NCBI GenBank assembly: GCA_029259675.1
Contig: JAJDES010000451.1
Span: forward strand, 1-8,372
Origin: Planctomycetota bacterium
Lineage (GTDB): Bacteria > Planctomycetota > UBA1135 > GCA-002686595
Length of the DNA stretch: 8,372 nt
Direction: 5' to 3'
The notes under the pieces: model-generated
What the model saw: the letters and a program-made list of their open reading frames with translations, nothing else
Database searches by the model: none
Told to the model about the DNA's origin: nothing
Position numbers and translations under genes: made by a program
Shown: positions 1 to 6,344 of the stretch, in pieces
Layout of the letters: each line of letters begins with the position of its first letter
Position numbering within the stretch: the first letter of the stretch is position 1

Positions 1-1142
1 GTGTCGCACTCAAGGGCCAGTCGATCGACTTTGGTGAGCGCAAGCCGTCGAACCTCGTCTTCCTGATGGACGTCTCGGGTTCGATGAACAACCCCTCCAA
101 GCTGCCCCTGCTCAAAAAGGGTCTGCAGATGCTGGCTTCCGAGCTCGACGGACGCGACCGCGTTGCGATCGTGGTTTACGCCGGTGCGGCGGGACTCGTG
201 CTGCCTTCGACCAGCGGCTCGAACAGCGCACAGATCGTCTCCGTGCTCGAAAACCTCAGGGCCGGCGGCTCGACCAACGGCGGGCAAGGCATTCGCCTCG
301 CCTACGACACGGCCCGCGCCAACTTCATCGAAGGCGGCGTCAACCGCGTGATCCTCGCCACCGACGGCGACTTCAACGTGGGCACCTCCAGCGACGGCGA
401 CTTGATTCGCTTGATCCAAGACGAAGCCAAGTCCGGCGTGTTCCTAACCGTGCTCGGCTTCGGCTCGGGCAACCTGAAGGACTCGCGCATGGAGCAGATC
501 GCCAACAAGGGCAACGGCGCCTACGCCTACATCGATAGCCTGCGCGAAGCTCGCAAGGTGCTCGTCGAGGAGATGGGCGGCACGCTTGAGACGATCGCCA
601 AGGACGTCAAGCTGCAGATTGAATTCAATCCGGCCGAAGTCGCCTCCTTCCGCTTGATCGGTTACGAAAACCGCAAGTTGGAGCACCAGGACTTCAAGAA
701 CGACAAGGTCGATGCCGGCGAGATCGGTGCGGGGCACTGCGTCACTGCACTTTACGAGCTGGTTCCGGTCGGCGTTGAAAGCGCCGAAGCCCAAGTGGAT
801 CCGCTCAAGTATCAGCGTCCGGTGGATCTCGATCCCGCGGCCCTAACGGGCGAGATGGCGACCGTGGCCCTGCGCTACAAAGCGCCCGATGCCGACACGA
901 GCGTGCAGTTTGAAACCGTCGCGATGGATTCGAATCTTGAAGCCGAGCAAGCCGGTGACGACTTCCGCTTCGCAGCCTCGGTGGCCTCCTTCGGTATGTT
1001 GCTGCGCCACTCGAAGTACTCGGGCTCCTTCACGCTCGCCGATGTGCTCGAGTTGGCCAAAGGATCCTTGGGACCCGACAACGGTCAGTACCGGGCCGAG
1101 TTCTTGGCCATGGTTCAAGTCGCCAAGGGCCTGCGCCGCTAA
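1..1142 (+). CDS. YfbK-type von Willebrand factor A (vWA) domain protein, 5' end missing
   Basis: The reading frame is open from base 3 to the TAA at 1140-1142, so the gene begins before the window; the ATG at 66 is internal. Counting that Met as residue 1, the vWA metal-ion-dependent adhesion site is complete: DVSGS at 2-6 (preceded by the hydrophobic strand NLVFL), Thr70 in GGSTNGG and Asp100 in ATDGDFN. Beyond about residue 160 the sequence (AKDVKLQIEFNP, IGYENR, DAGEIGAGH) matches what I recall of Escherichia coli YfbK and the DUF3520 C-terminal domain. The missing N-terminus should carry the YfbK N-terminal domain and an export signal. YfbK-like proteins are mostly uncharacterised; the domain suggests metal-dependent protein binding at the cell envelope. 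The family call is firm and the role is not known. No partner gene follows within 280 bases. Confidence 0.93.
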   Translation, partial: VALKGQSIDFGERKPSNLVFLMDVSGSMNNPSKLPLLKKGLQMLASELDGRDRVAIVVYAGAAGLVLPSTSGSNSAQIVSVLENLRAGGSTNGGQGIRLAYDTARANFIEGGVNRVILATDGDFNVGTSSDGDLIRLIQDEAKSGVFLTVLGFGSGNLKDSRMEQIANKGNGAYAYIDSLREARKVLVEEMGGTLETIAKDVKLQIEFNPAEVASFRLIGYENRKLEHQDFKNDKVDAGEIGAGHCVTALYELVPVGVESAEAQVDPLKYQRPVDLDPAALTGEMATVALRYKAPDADTSVQFETVAMDSNLEAEQAGDDFRFAASVASFGMLLRHSKYSGSFTLADVLELAKGSLGPDNGQYRAEFLAMVQVAKGLRR

Positions 1143-1430
1143 CCCGAAGAGTCGTTGCGCTACGGGCCTCCGCCCCGGCTGCCGGTGCCATGCATCGGCT
1201 GTCGAGCGGAGGCCCTTGCATTGGAGCTCGGCGTCGCGATTGAGCATGGGACCTGGTGCATCCCGAAAAGCTCCACGCGTCCCCGACCGACGGCTGCGGC
1301 GCAAGAAACCGGCCCGCTGGGCGCCCTTGCTACACGTGACGGTGTCCTTCGGCTCGCTTTTGGTTCGGGTAGCTGCGCCCTCCCGGCCGATCGGTTGAAA
1401 TGGAGGCGGACGCCACCCCAGACTTCATCC
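1143..1430. other. Intergenic region between the vWA gene and the DUF1028 gene
   Basis: This 288-base spacer lies between the vWA stop codon and the chosen start of the DUF1028 gene. The DUF1028 frame is open upstream to an ATG at 1155, but the extra 92 residues look like random GC-rich translation (many Arg, Pro and Ala), and a normal signal peptide begins only at 1431, so I treat it as non-coding. Apart from the inverted repeat at 1164-1215 I see no convincing promoter. GGAGG at 1402-1406 lies 24 bases before the ATG, too far to be a normal ribosome binding site for it. Confidence 0.6.
1164..1215 (+). terminator. Perfect 10-bp inverted repeat after the vWA gene, possible terminator hairpin
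   Basis: GGGCCTCCGC at 1164-1173 and GCGGAGGCCC at 1206-1215 are exact reverse complements around a 32-base loop, starting 21 bases after the vWA stop codon. Position and stem strength suit a transcription terminator or mRNA-end stabiliser. The bases after the stem (TTGCATT) are not a proper T-run and the loop is long, so classic intrinsic termination is uncertain. Confidence 0.35.
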
Positions 1431-2966
1431 ATGCGCAAACAAAACCACCGCTCGCCCTTCAAACCCCTCTTGGCGAGCTTGCTCCTCATATTGCTCGCCC
1501 CGCAAGCGCGAGCGACTTGGTCGATTGTCGTTGTAGATCGCGATACCGGCGAAGTTTGCATCGCAGCGGCCACTTGCCTGAGTTTGGACCTGGAGGAGTA
1601 TCTGCCCGTCATGCGCGTCGGCGTCGGCGGAGCGTGCGCTCAATCCTTTGTGGATGTCAGCGGCAAGAATCGCAAGGTGATTTGGATGGGTTTCATTGAG
1701 GGCAAGACTCCCAAGGAGATTTTGCAGGAGCTCAAGGACACCGACACGGGTCACCAGTCGCGGCAGTACGGCATCGTCAACTTCCCCAACAAGTCCGCCA
1801 AGTTCACCGGCCTCGGCGCGGGCGACGCCAAGAAGTCGATCGCAGAGAAGTTCGGCTCCCTGCGCTACGCCATCGGCGGCAATGTTCTCGTGGCCAAAAA
1901 AGTGGTCGATGTCGCCGAAGAAACCCTTCTGAACACGGAAGGCGACTTGGGACAACGGGTCTTGGCCGCCATGCTCGCCGCTCGCGATCTGGGTGGCGAC
2001 GGGCGTTGTTCCTGCGATGTTTTTTCGCCCGAAAGTTGCGGGGCTCCGCCCGAAGACTTTGTCAACTCGGCACTGTCGGCCTTCATGATGGTTGCGCGCA
2101 TCGGCGATGTGGACGGCATTTGCAACGCCAACAAGGGTTGCGGCAACGGCGACTACTACATGAATTTAAACGTCACCAGCACGCCGCCCGGATCCGATCC
2201 GGTTTTGCTGTTGGCGGATCTTTACGACAATTGGCGCGCGGACAAGCTCGGCAGGCCCGACCACATCCATTCCGAAGTTCTTGCCGGCGCGACGCACTTA
2301 CCCGCCGACGGAATGGCGTCGATGGAAGTTGTGGTTCAGCTGCGCGACATCAATCGCAATCGGATCTCTGCGCCGGGCGCTGCGCTGGATTTGATCACAA
2401 CGGATGGTGAAGAGTTCCTAGTGGATGTCGGCGCCGTGGAGGACCTCGGCAACGGAAAATACCGCTTGGAAATTCGCGCGCGCGATCGCGTCGGCTCCCA
2501 AAGTCTCACCGTTCGCGTCAACGACGGCGCAGGTGCGGTCCTGCTCTACCCGCCGATCGCAATCGAGCTAGCAACACCCAGCCCGTTGTTTGCCGGCAGG
2601 CGCGAACTTTCAGCCAGTCTCGGGGGCCAAATCCCATTCACCTTGGACCTGGGCCAAGCCGCCGCCGGCGAGGCCTACATCTTGCTCGGCAGCGCCAGCG
2701 GCACGTCGCCCGGCATGCCCCTGGGCGATGCGCTTTTGCCCCTCAATCCGGACGCTTTGCTCGCCTTCACGCGCTCTCGCCCCGGAGCCCCACACCTGCC
2801 GGGCTCGGCCGGAAACCTGGACCCGGGTGGTCGGGCACTGGCGGCGTTGATCGCGCCCGGCGACACGTTGGGAGCCTTCGCCGGACACCGGCTGGCCTTT
2901 TCGGCTTTGACGCTGGGAAGCTCCTTCGCCGCTACCCCCGCCGTTCACGTTTCGATTCTGCACTGA
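1431..2966 (+). CDS. Secreted DUF1028 (Ntn-hydrolase-fold) protein with Ig-like and C-terminal planctomycete-type domains
   Basis: The predicted protein has 511 residues. The ATG at 1431 is chosen because it begins a standard Sec signal peptide: basic residues up to K11, hydrophobic core LLASLLLILLA, and cleavage expected after A28 (AQARA). The mature protein would start with Thr29 and run directly into TWSIVVVDRDTGEVCIAAAT, the start of the DUF1028 domain (about 29-275; also GVGGACAQSF 64-73, SRQYGIVNF 110-118, GNVLVAKKVVD 150-160). DUF1028 has an Ntn-hydrolase fold but no established reaction. Cysteines at 193, 195, 203, 231 and 237 cluster late in this domain and could form disulfides after export. 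Residues about 280-380 (LPADGMASMEVVVQLRD...) resemble an invasin/filamin-type Ig domain, and 385-511 hold the AYILLGSASGTSPG / LDPGGRALA pattern that I associate with planctomycete extracellular proteins. There is no clear Shine-Dalgarno sequence. Family assignment is confident; substrate unknown. Confidence 0.88.
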   Translation: MRKQNHRSPFKPLLASLLLILLAPQARATWSIVVVDRDTGEVCIAAATCLSLDLEEYLPVMRVGVGGACAQSFVDVSGKNRKVIWMGFIEGKTPKEILQELKDTDTGHQSRQYGIVNFPNKSAKFTGLGAGDAKKSIAEKFGSLRYAIGGNVLVAKKVVDVAEETLLNTEGDLGQRVLAAMLAARDLGGDGRCSCDVFSPESCGAPPEDFVNSALSAFMMVARIGDVDGICNANKGCGNGDYYMNLNVTSTPPGSDPVLLLADLYDNWRADKLGRPDHIHSEVLAGATHLPADGMASMEVVVQLRDINRNRISAPGAALDLITTDGEEFLVDVGAVEDLGNGKYRLEIRARDRVGSQSLTVRVNDGAGAVLLYPPIAIELATPSPLFAGRRELSASLGGQIPFTLDLGQAAAGEAYILLGSASGTSPGMPLGDALLPLNPDALLAFTRSRPGAPHLPGSAGNLDPGGRALAALIAPGDTLGAFAGHRLAFSALTLGSSFAATPAVHVSILH

Positions 2967-3216
2967 GCGGCGGCCCGCCCGGATCGCTTGATTCCGAGCC
3001 GAGCGCAACGACCGGCCCATCGGGAGCGGCCCAAGGTCGTGCGAATGGGAGCGATCGCCTATCCTGTTTCGCCAGAAGTGATCCCGGTTCTCCATCCCAC
3101 GCGCGCACACGGCCCGGTGCGCAAGGCGGGCTTGGGCCCTGTGCCGCGGGACCCGGATTCGAACGCAATGCTCGGCGCAAGCAGTTGTCGCAACAGCGCG
3201 AAACAGACATAGCAAC
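2967..3216. other. Intergenic region between the DUF1028 gene and the ASST gene, with an imperfect inverted repeat
   Basis: These 250 bases hold no convincing ORF. CACACGGCCC at 3106-3115 and GGGCCCTGTG at 3134-3143 pair at 9 of 10 positions around an 18-base loop. No T-run follows, so it may be an mRNA leader structure of the downstream gene or chance in GC-rich DNA. I see no good -35/-10 pair, and the last 20 bases before the next ATG lack a Shine-Dalgarno sequence. Confidence 0.4.
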
Positions 3217-4785
3217 ATGCCCACCCTTTGGACTTCCCGTCGAGTCAGCGCAAGCTGCCGCCCGTACAGCTTGTTCGCCCTTCTGCTATGCCTGGCGCCC
3301 TTGGCGAGCTGCGATCGCGACGGCGGGCCGCACGATTTGGAAGCGATGTCGGGCGTGGACGAAAGCCTAGCTGACGCCTCGCGCGCCCACGGTCGCCGCA
3401 AGGGCGTGGTCGTCAACAAAGACACCGCTTTCGACGGCTACACGCTTTTCACTCCCCTGACCTCCAAACTCGCCTACTTGATCGACATGCAGGGCGAGGT
3501 CGTGCACGAGTGGGAGGCCGAACTTCCGCCCGGGCTTTCGGTTTACCTCAGGGACAACGGCAATTTGCTGCGCACCGCGCGTCACGCGGATTCTTCACAC
3601 GGCTTCTATGCACCGGGCGCGGGCGGATTCATTCAAGAGTTCGCGCCCGACGGAACTTTGCTTTGGGACTACAGCCTGGGCGAGGGCCTGTTGCAGCATC
3701 ACGACATCGAGCCGATGCCGAACGGCAACATTTTGGTCTTGGCGTGGGAGCAGCGCAGCCATGAAGAAGCCCTGGCCGCGGGTCGTCACCCCTCCAAGGT
3801 CGGACGCTTGGGCCTTTGGCCCGACTGCATCTTCGAGGTCAAGCCGATCCTGCCGAGCGGCGGCGAAATCGTTTGGGAATGGCACTTCTGGGATCACCTG
3901 ATCCAGGACATCGATCCGTCCAAGGGCAATTACGGTGACGTCGCGGCCAATCCCGGGCGCATCGATCTCAATGCCGATCCGATCGCCAAGGTGATCACTG
4001 CCGAAGAGCGCGATGAGTTGCGCGACATCGGCTACTTGGGCGGTGACGATGATGAGGACGAGGAGACCGCGCGGGTGCGCGCGCGCGCCGATTGGACCCA
4101 CATCAACGGCATCGACTACAACCCCGAGTTGGATCAAATTGTGCTCAGCGTGCTGATGTACAACGAGCTTTGGGTCATCGATCACAGCACCACGACCGCC
4201 GAAGCTGCCGGCAGTAGCGGCGGGCGCCAGGGTATGGGCGGCGACATTATTTTTCGTTGGGGCAACCCCGCCAACTATCGCGCGGGCGACGAAACAGATC
4301 GAAGGCTCTTTTCCCAGCACCACACCCAGTGGATCGATCCGGGATTGCCCGGCGCCGGAAATATTCTGCTCTACAACAACGGCTGGGGTCGGCCCAAGGG
4401 ACGCTACTCTTCGGCGGAAGAGCTCACGACTCCGGTAACTTCAACGGGTAGCTATCCGCTCACCGCCGGACAGGCCTTCGAACCGAAGGAAGCCCTGCGC
4501 AGTTTCAATCGTGCCGGTAAGCGGCGCTTTTTCTCGCGCCGAATTTCCGGCGCCCAACGCCTACCCAACGGACACACTTTGGTTTGCGTCGGCGAATCGG
4601 GTCACTTCATTGAACTCGACAACGACATGGAAGTGCACTGGGAGTACCTCTCACCGATGACGGGCGACTTCAACCCGACCGGCGATGATGCCCTGCACAC
4701 GAGCGGTTCCGCTTGCTTCCGCGCTACCCGCTTGGCGAAAGACCACCCCGGGATCCTGGCTCTGATGGCCGGCAAAGGCGAGTGA
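3217..4785 (+). CDS. Arylsulfotransferase (ASST)-like beta-propeller lipoprotein
   Basis: The predicted protein has 522 residues. The N-terminus has a lipoprotein signal: basic R8/R9, hydrophobic 18-30, then the lipobox Leu29-Ala30-Ser31-Cys32, so the mature protein should be lipid-anchored at Cys32 and face away from the cytoplasm. Propeller-like repeats follow: LIDMQGEVVHEWE (88-100), FAPDGTLLWDY (142-152) with HHDIEPMPNGNILVLAWEQ (161-179), EIVWEWHFWDH (217-227), HINGIDYNPELDQIVLS (295-311), DIIFRWGNP (343-351) with QHHTQW (367-372), and AQRLPNGHTLVCVGESGHF (446-464) with HWEYLSP (474-480). The alternation of 'G.I.WEW' strands with 'HHD..PLPNGN' loops is typical of ASST families, in which histidines carry the sulfate during transfer between phenolic esters. 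Candidate histidines are 161/162, 295 and 368/369; I cannot say which is catalytic. An acidic insert (DDDEDEE, 277-283) interrupts the fold. The gene stands alone and ends in its own terminator. Fold confident, activity inferred. Confidence 0.85.
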   Translation: MPTLWTSRRVSASCRPYSLFALLLCLAPLASCDRDGGPHDLEAMSGVDESLADASRAHGRRKGVVVNKDTAFDGYTLFTPLTSKLAYLIDMQGEVVHEWEAELPPGLSVYLRDNGNLLRTARHADSSHGFYAPGAGGFIQEFAPDGTLLWDYSLGEGLLQHHDIEPMPNGNILVLAWEQRSHEEALAAGRHPSKVGRLGLWPDCIFEVKPILPSGGEIVWEWHFWDHLIQDIDPSKGNYGDVAANPGRIDLNADPIAKVITAEERDELRDIGYLGGDDDEDEETARVRARADWTHINGIDYNPELDQIVLSVLMYNELWVIDHSTTTAEAAGSSGGRQGMGGDIIFRWGNPANYRAGDETDRRLFSQHHTQWIDPGLPGAGNILLYNNGWGRPKGRYSSAEELTTPVTSTGSYPLTAGQAFEPKEALRSFNRAGKRRFFSRRISGAQRLPNGHTLVCVGESGHFIELDNDMEVHWEYLSPMTGDFNPTGDDALHTSGSACFRATRLAKDHPGILALMAGKGE

Positions 4786-4803
4786 TGTTCGCCGCCGGCT
4801 TTT
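4768..4803 (+). terminator. Rho-independent terminator overlapping the end of the ASST gene
   Basis: GCCGGC at 4768-4773 pairs with GCCGGC at 4794-4799, and GGCGA at 4777-4781 pairs with TCGCC at 4789-4793. This gives an 11-bp stem with a 3-base AAA bulge on the 5' side and a 7-base loop, followed by TTTT at 4800-4803. The TGA stop codon (4783-4785) lies within the loop, so the last five sense codons form the 5' arm. Confidence 0.7.
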
Positions 4804-4841
4804 GACTTACTCGCGACGCCGATTGACTTGTCGCGACGCCG
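4802..4841. repeat. Tandem near-identical 20/19-base direct repeat
   Basis: The unit TTGACTTACTCGCGACGCCG at 4802-4821 is followed after one base by TTGACTTGTCGCGACGCCG at 4823-4841. They differ by one deletion and one substitution near the middle. Each starts with a -35-like TTGACT and contains the palindrome TCGCGA. The repeat abuts the ASST terminator. It could be a two-copy binding site or a replication-slippage duplication. Confidence 0.7.
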
Positions 4842-5103
4842 GAGCGGAATGCGCTAAACGCGACAATTGTTCACACGGGGAAAATCCGTGCGGCAACCGC
4901 TGAGGTCGCGCTCCAATTCAAGCGCCGGCGGCAAAGTCATTCGCTGCAACGCAGCCACTGGGCTCGCAGGGCAATAGAGATTGCCGGAGCCGACTCGCAA
5001 AGCAATCGGCGGCAGTTAACCTCGAGAGTTAACGACGAGCCTTAACTGCAAACATGAACGGCCCGGGCAAGTCGGCCCTGAGCATCCATGCGCGTGTCCG
5101 GGC
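4804..5103. other. Gene-poor region with dense short hairpins, possible structured RNA
   Basis: No ORF of note lies here. Besides the tandem repeat, plus-strand RNA could form several small hairpins: CACGGG/TCCGTG at 4874-4890 (one G-U pair, loop GAAAA), GCGG-CAA-CCGC at 4890-4900, CTGC-AAC-GCAG at 4944-4954 and GGCAAT-AGAG-ATTGCC at 4970-4985. GATTGC at 4979-4984 can instead pair with GCAATC at 5002-5007, which excludes the 4970-4985 hairpin and gives an attenuator-like choice. GCCCGG 5061-5066 and CCGGGC 5098-5103 could form a weak end hairpin. I recognise no known RNA family. Structure on the minus strand, as the 3' trailer of the small gene at 5104, is equally possible. Confidence 0.35.
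5014..5048. repeat. Three spaced TTAAC motifs, candidate operator
   Basis: AGTTAAC occurs at 5014-5020 and again at 5027-5033 (13-base period), and the reverse-oriented TTAACT is at 5042-5047. CAGTTAA at 5013-5019 is an exact inverted repeat of TTAACTG at 5042-5048. In otherwise GC-rich DNA such clustered AT-rich motifs suggest a protein-binding site, but no regulator gene is adjacent. Confidence 0.35.
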
Positions 5104-5229
5104 TTACTGACTTCGACGACGACGAAGAACGCGCAGCGCGACGAAGAGTCCAATCAGAACGCCGGCCAGAAGGGTCGCGATAGTCGGGCCGATTTCCATC
5201 GGCGTCAGGTGCAGGAGGGTTGCTTGCAT
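5104..5229 (-). CDS. Putative 41-residue single-span membrane microprotein
   Basis: The frame is open upstream to an ATG at 5337, but the ATG at 5229 is preferred: the added N-terminus is low-quality sequence, and a -35/-10 pair sits immediately upstream of 5229. The 41-residue product has one strong hydrophobic segment, about residues 15-35 (PTIATLLAGVLIGLFVALRVL), containing a GxxxG helix-packing motif (G23, G27), followed by RRRRSQ. By the positive-inside rule the C-terminus would be cytoplasmic. A further ATG at 5199 would give 31 residues and keep the membrane helix. I do not recognise a family. It lies downstream of the dehydratase operon with a gap of about 134 bases, so it may have its own promoter. 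Whether it is expressed cannot be judged from sequence alone. Confidence 0.45.
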   Translation of the reverse strand: MQATLLHLTPMEIGPTIATLLAGVLIGLFVALRVLRRRRSQ

Positions 5230-5235
5230 GGCCTT

Positions 5236-5264
5236 ATTGGACGCCCCGGGCCCCAGGGTGTCAA
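5236..5264 (-). promoter_or_regulatory. Candidate sigma-70-type promoter for the microprotein gene (possible leaderless transcript)
   Basis: Read on the minus strand, a perfect -35 box TTGACA (5264-5259) is followed by a 17-base spacer and TCCAAT (5241-5236), which matches TATAAT at 4 of 6 positions. A start seven bases past the -10 box would fall on 5229, the A of the chosen ATG, so the mRNA would have no leader. The -10 box is only moderate, and planctomycete promoter rules may differ. Confidence 0.4.
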
Positions 5265-5359
5265 CGCTGGCGCCGGGTTGCCCGCGAGTATGTCCCGAAC
5301 AAGCCCCCCACCGGGCCCCGTACGGCTCCGCCTCCACCGCCGCGCCCTGGCCGAATTCG

Positions 5360-5371
5360 AGACTTAAGTCT
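5360..5371. repeat. Perfect 12-base palindrome at the dehydratase stop codon
   Basis: AGACTTAAGTCT spans the TAA stop of the dehydratase gene (minus strand, 5366-5364). It is self-complementary as double-stranded DNA. No T-run follows on the minus strand, so it is not a clear terminator. It may be coincidental. Confidence 0.3.
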
Positions 5372-6344
5372 GCTCGCTGATCAATTCACTGAAGGTCGTC
5401 GGGTCCAAATTGGCGCCGGAAAGAATTAGGCAAATGCGCTCGCCGCGCACATCGCCCAGGGCGCCGTCGATGAGGGCGGCTGCCGGAAGGGCGGCCGAGC
5501 CCTCGGTTGGGAGGCGATCCCCCAAGAGGTGCTTGCACAGGGCGAGACGAGTGCTGGCCTCACTCGCCAGAACCACATCCTGAACGAACTCCTGGACCAA
5601 ACGGAAGTTGAGGGCACCGACGCCGCCCTCCACCCCGTCGGCGACGGTTGGTTCGCTGTCGATGCGGAGCCAAGCTTTGTCGTCGCGACGCGATTGGAAC
5701 ATGGCCGGCGAGCGCTCGCTGCAAACGGCGGCGACGCGCAGCTTGGGATTCTTTGCGCGCGCCAAAACGGCCAGGCCCGAAACCAATCCACCCCCGCCGC
5801 AGGGAGCGACGATGCGATCAAAACCCGGGTCCTCGTCCACGATTTCCAGCAATGTCGTTCCGCCGTTGCCGGCCATCACCGCCGCATCCTCGAAGGCGGA
5901 GACGAAGCGGCCGCCCAACTCGGCCAAGTGCTCGAGCGTCCACGCCTCCGCTGCGTCGTAGCCTTGCACCGGCGCTTCCACAAGCTTGCCTTCGCGGCTG
6001 CGAATCTTGGCCGCTTTGTTGGGCGCGACGTTTTGCGGAACCACAATGGTGGCCTGCGTGCCGTATTGGCCGGCGGCCCAGGCCAGCGCCTGGCCGTGAT
6101 TGCCGGTGGAGCAACTCACCACTCCCTTGGCCCGAACTTGCGGGTCCATATGCTCCAAGGCGGCGATAGCTCCGCGCGCTTTGAAGGATCCGGTGCGCTG
6201 CAAGTTCTCACACTTGAGCCAGACCTCGGCCGAGCACAACTCGCTCAACCACTGCGATCGCCGCAGGTCCGTTCGAACAGTCTGTCGCACAACAGCGGGT
6301 CCCAAGCGCTGCGTCAGTTCAATGATTTCGGCTGCCGCATTCAC
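5364..6344 (-). CDS. PLP-dependent threonine/serine dehydratase-family enzyme (fold type II)
   Basis: The protein has 326 residues from a GTG start at 6344. That start overlaps the upstream gene's TGA (GTGA at 6344-6341), the usual sign of translational coupling; the earlier ATG at 6392 would overlap by 52 bases and adds a non-conserved stretch. Family motifs are complete: Lys55 in TGSFKARGA forms the Schiff base with PLP, STGNHGQA (79-86) is the substrate/cofactor loop, CGGGGLVSG (182-190) binds the PLP phosphate, and SGAN (309-312) supplies the serine near the pyridine nitrogen. Such enzymes convert L-threonine to 2-oxobutanoate and ammonia, or L-serine to pyruvate, in the cytoplasm. The length suits the short catabolic type or serine racemase, without the regulatory ACT domains of biosynthetic IlvA. 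Substrate choice (threonine, serine, hydroxyaspartate, racemisation) cannot be fixed here. It is the last gene of a three-gene minus-strand operon. Confidence 0.92.
   Translation of the reverse strand: MNAAAEIIELTQRLGPAVVRQTVRTDLRRSQWLSELCSAEVWLKCENLQRTGSFKARGAIAALEHMDPQVRAKGVVSCSTGNHGQALAWAAGQYGTQATIVVPQNVAPNKAAKIRSREGKLVEAPVQGYDAAEAWTLEHLAELGGRFVSAFEDAAVMAGNGGTTLLEIVDEDPGFDRIVAPCGGGGLVSGLAVLARAKNPKLRVAAVCSERSPAMFQSRRDDKAWLRIDSEPTVADGVEGGVGALNFRLVQEFVQDVVLASEASTRLALCKHLLGDRLPTEGSAALPAAALIDGALGDVRGERICLILSGANLDPTTFSELISEQT

Noticed and set aside
1155..1430. In-frame N-terminal extension of the DUF1028 gene to the ATG at 1155
   Set aside because: It would bury the signal peptide behind 92 residues of low-quality Arg/Pro-rich sequence; open frames of this length are common in GC-rich DNA.
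3155..3164. GGATTCGAAC, resembling the complement of a tRNA T-arm
   Set aside because: The flanking bases do not form a T-stem, and no acceptor, D or anticodon arms are found on the minus strand around it.
2610..3425. Long minus-strand open frame of 271 codons across the end of the DUF1028 gene and the following spacer
   Set aside because: Its translation is Arg/Gly/Ser-rich with no domain, and it runs antisense to two genes with clear families; it is a shadow frame.
4802..4828. The TTGACT sequences of the tandem repeat as -35 boxes of promoters
   Set aside because: Neither copy has a -10-like hexamer at 16-18 bases, and no plus-strand gene begins downstream.
4954..4960. GCCACTG, a string found in cobalamin riboswitches
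   Set aside because: The other conserved boxes and overall order are missing, and no B12-related gene follows.
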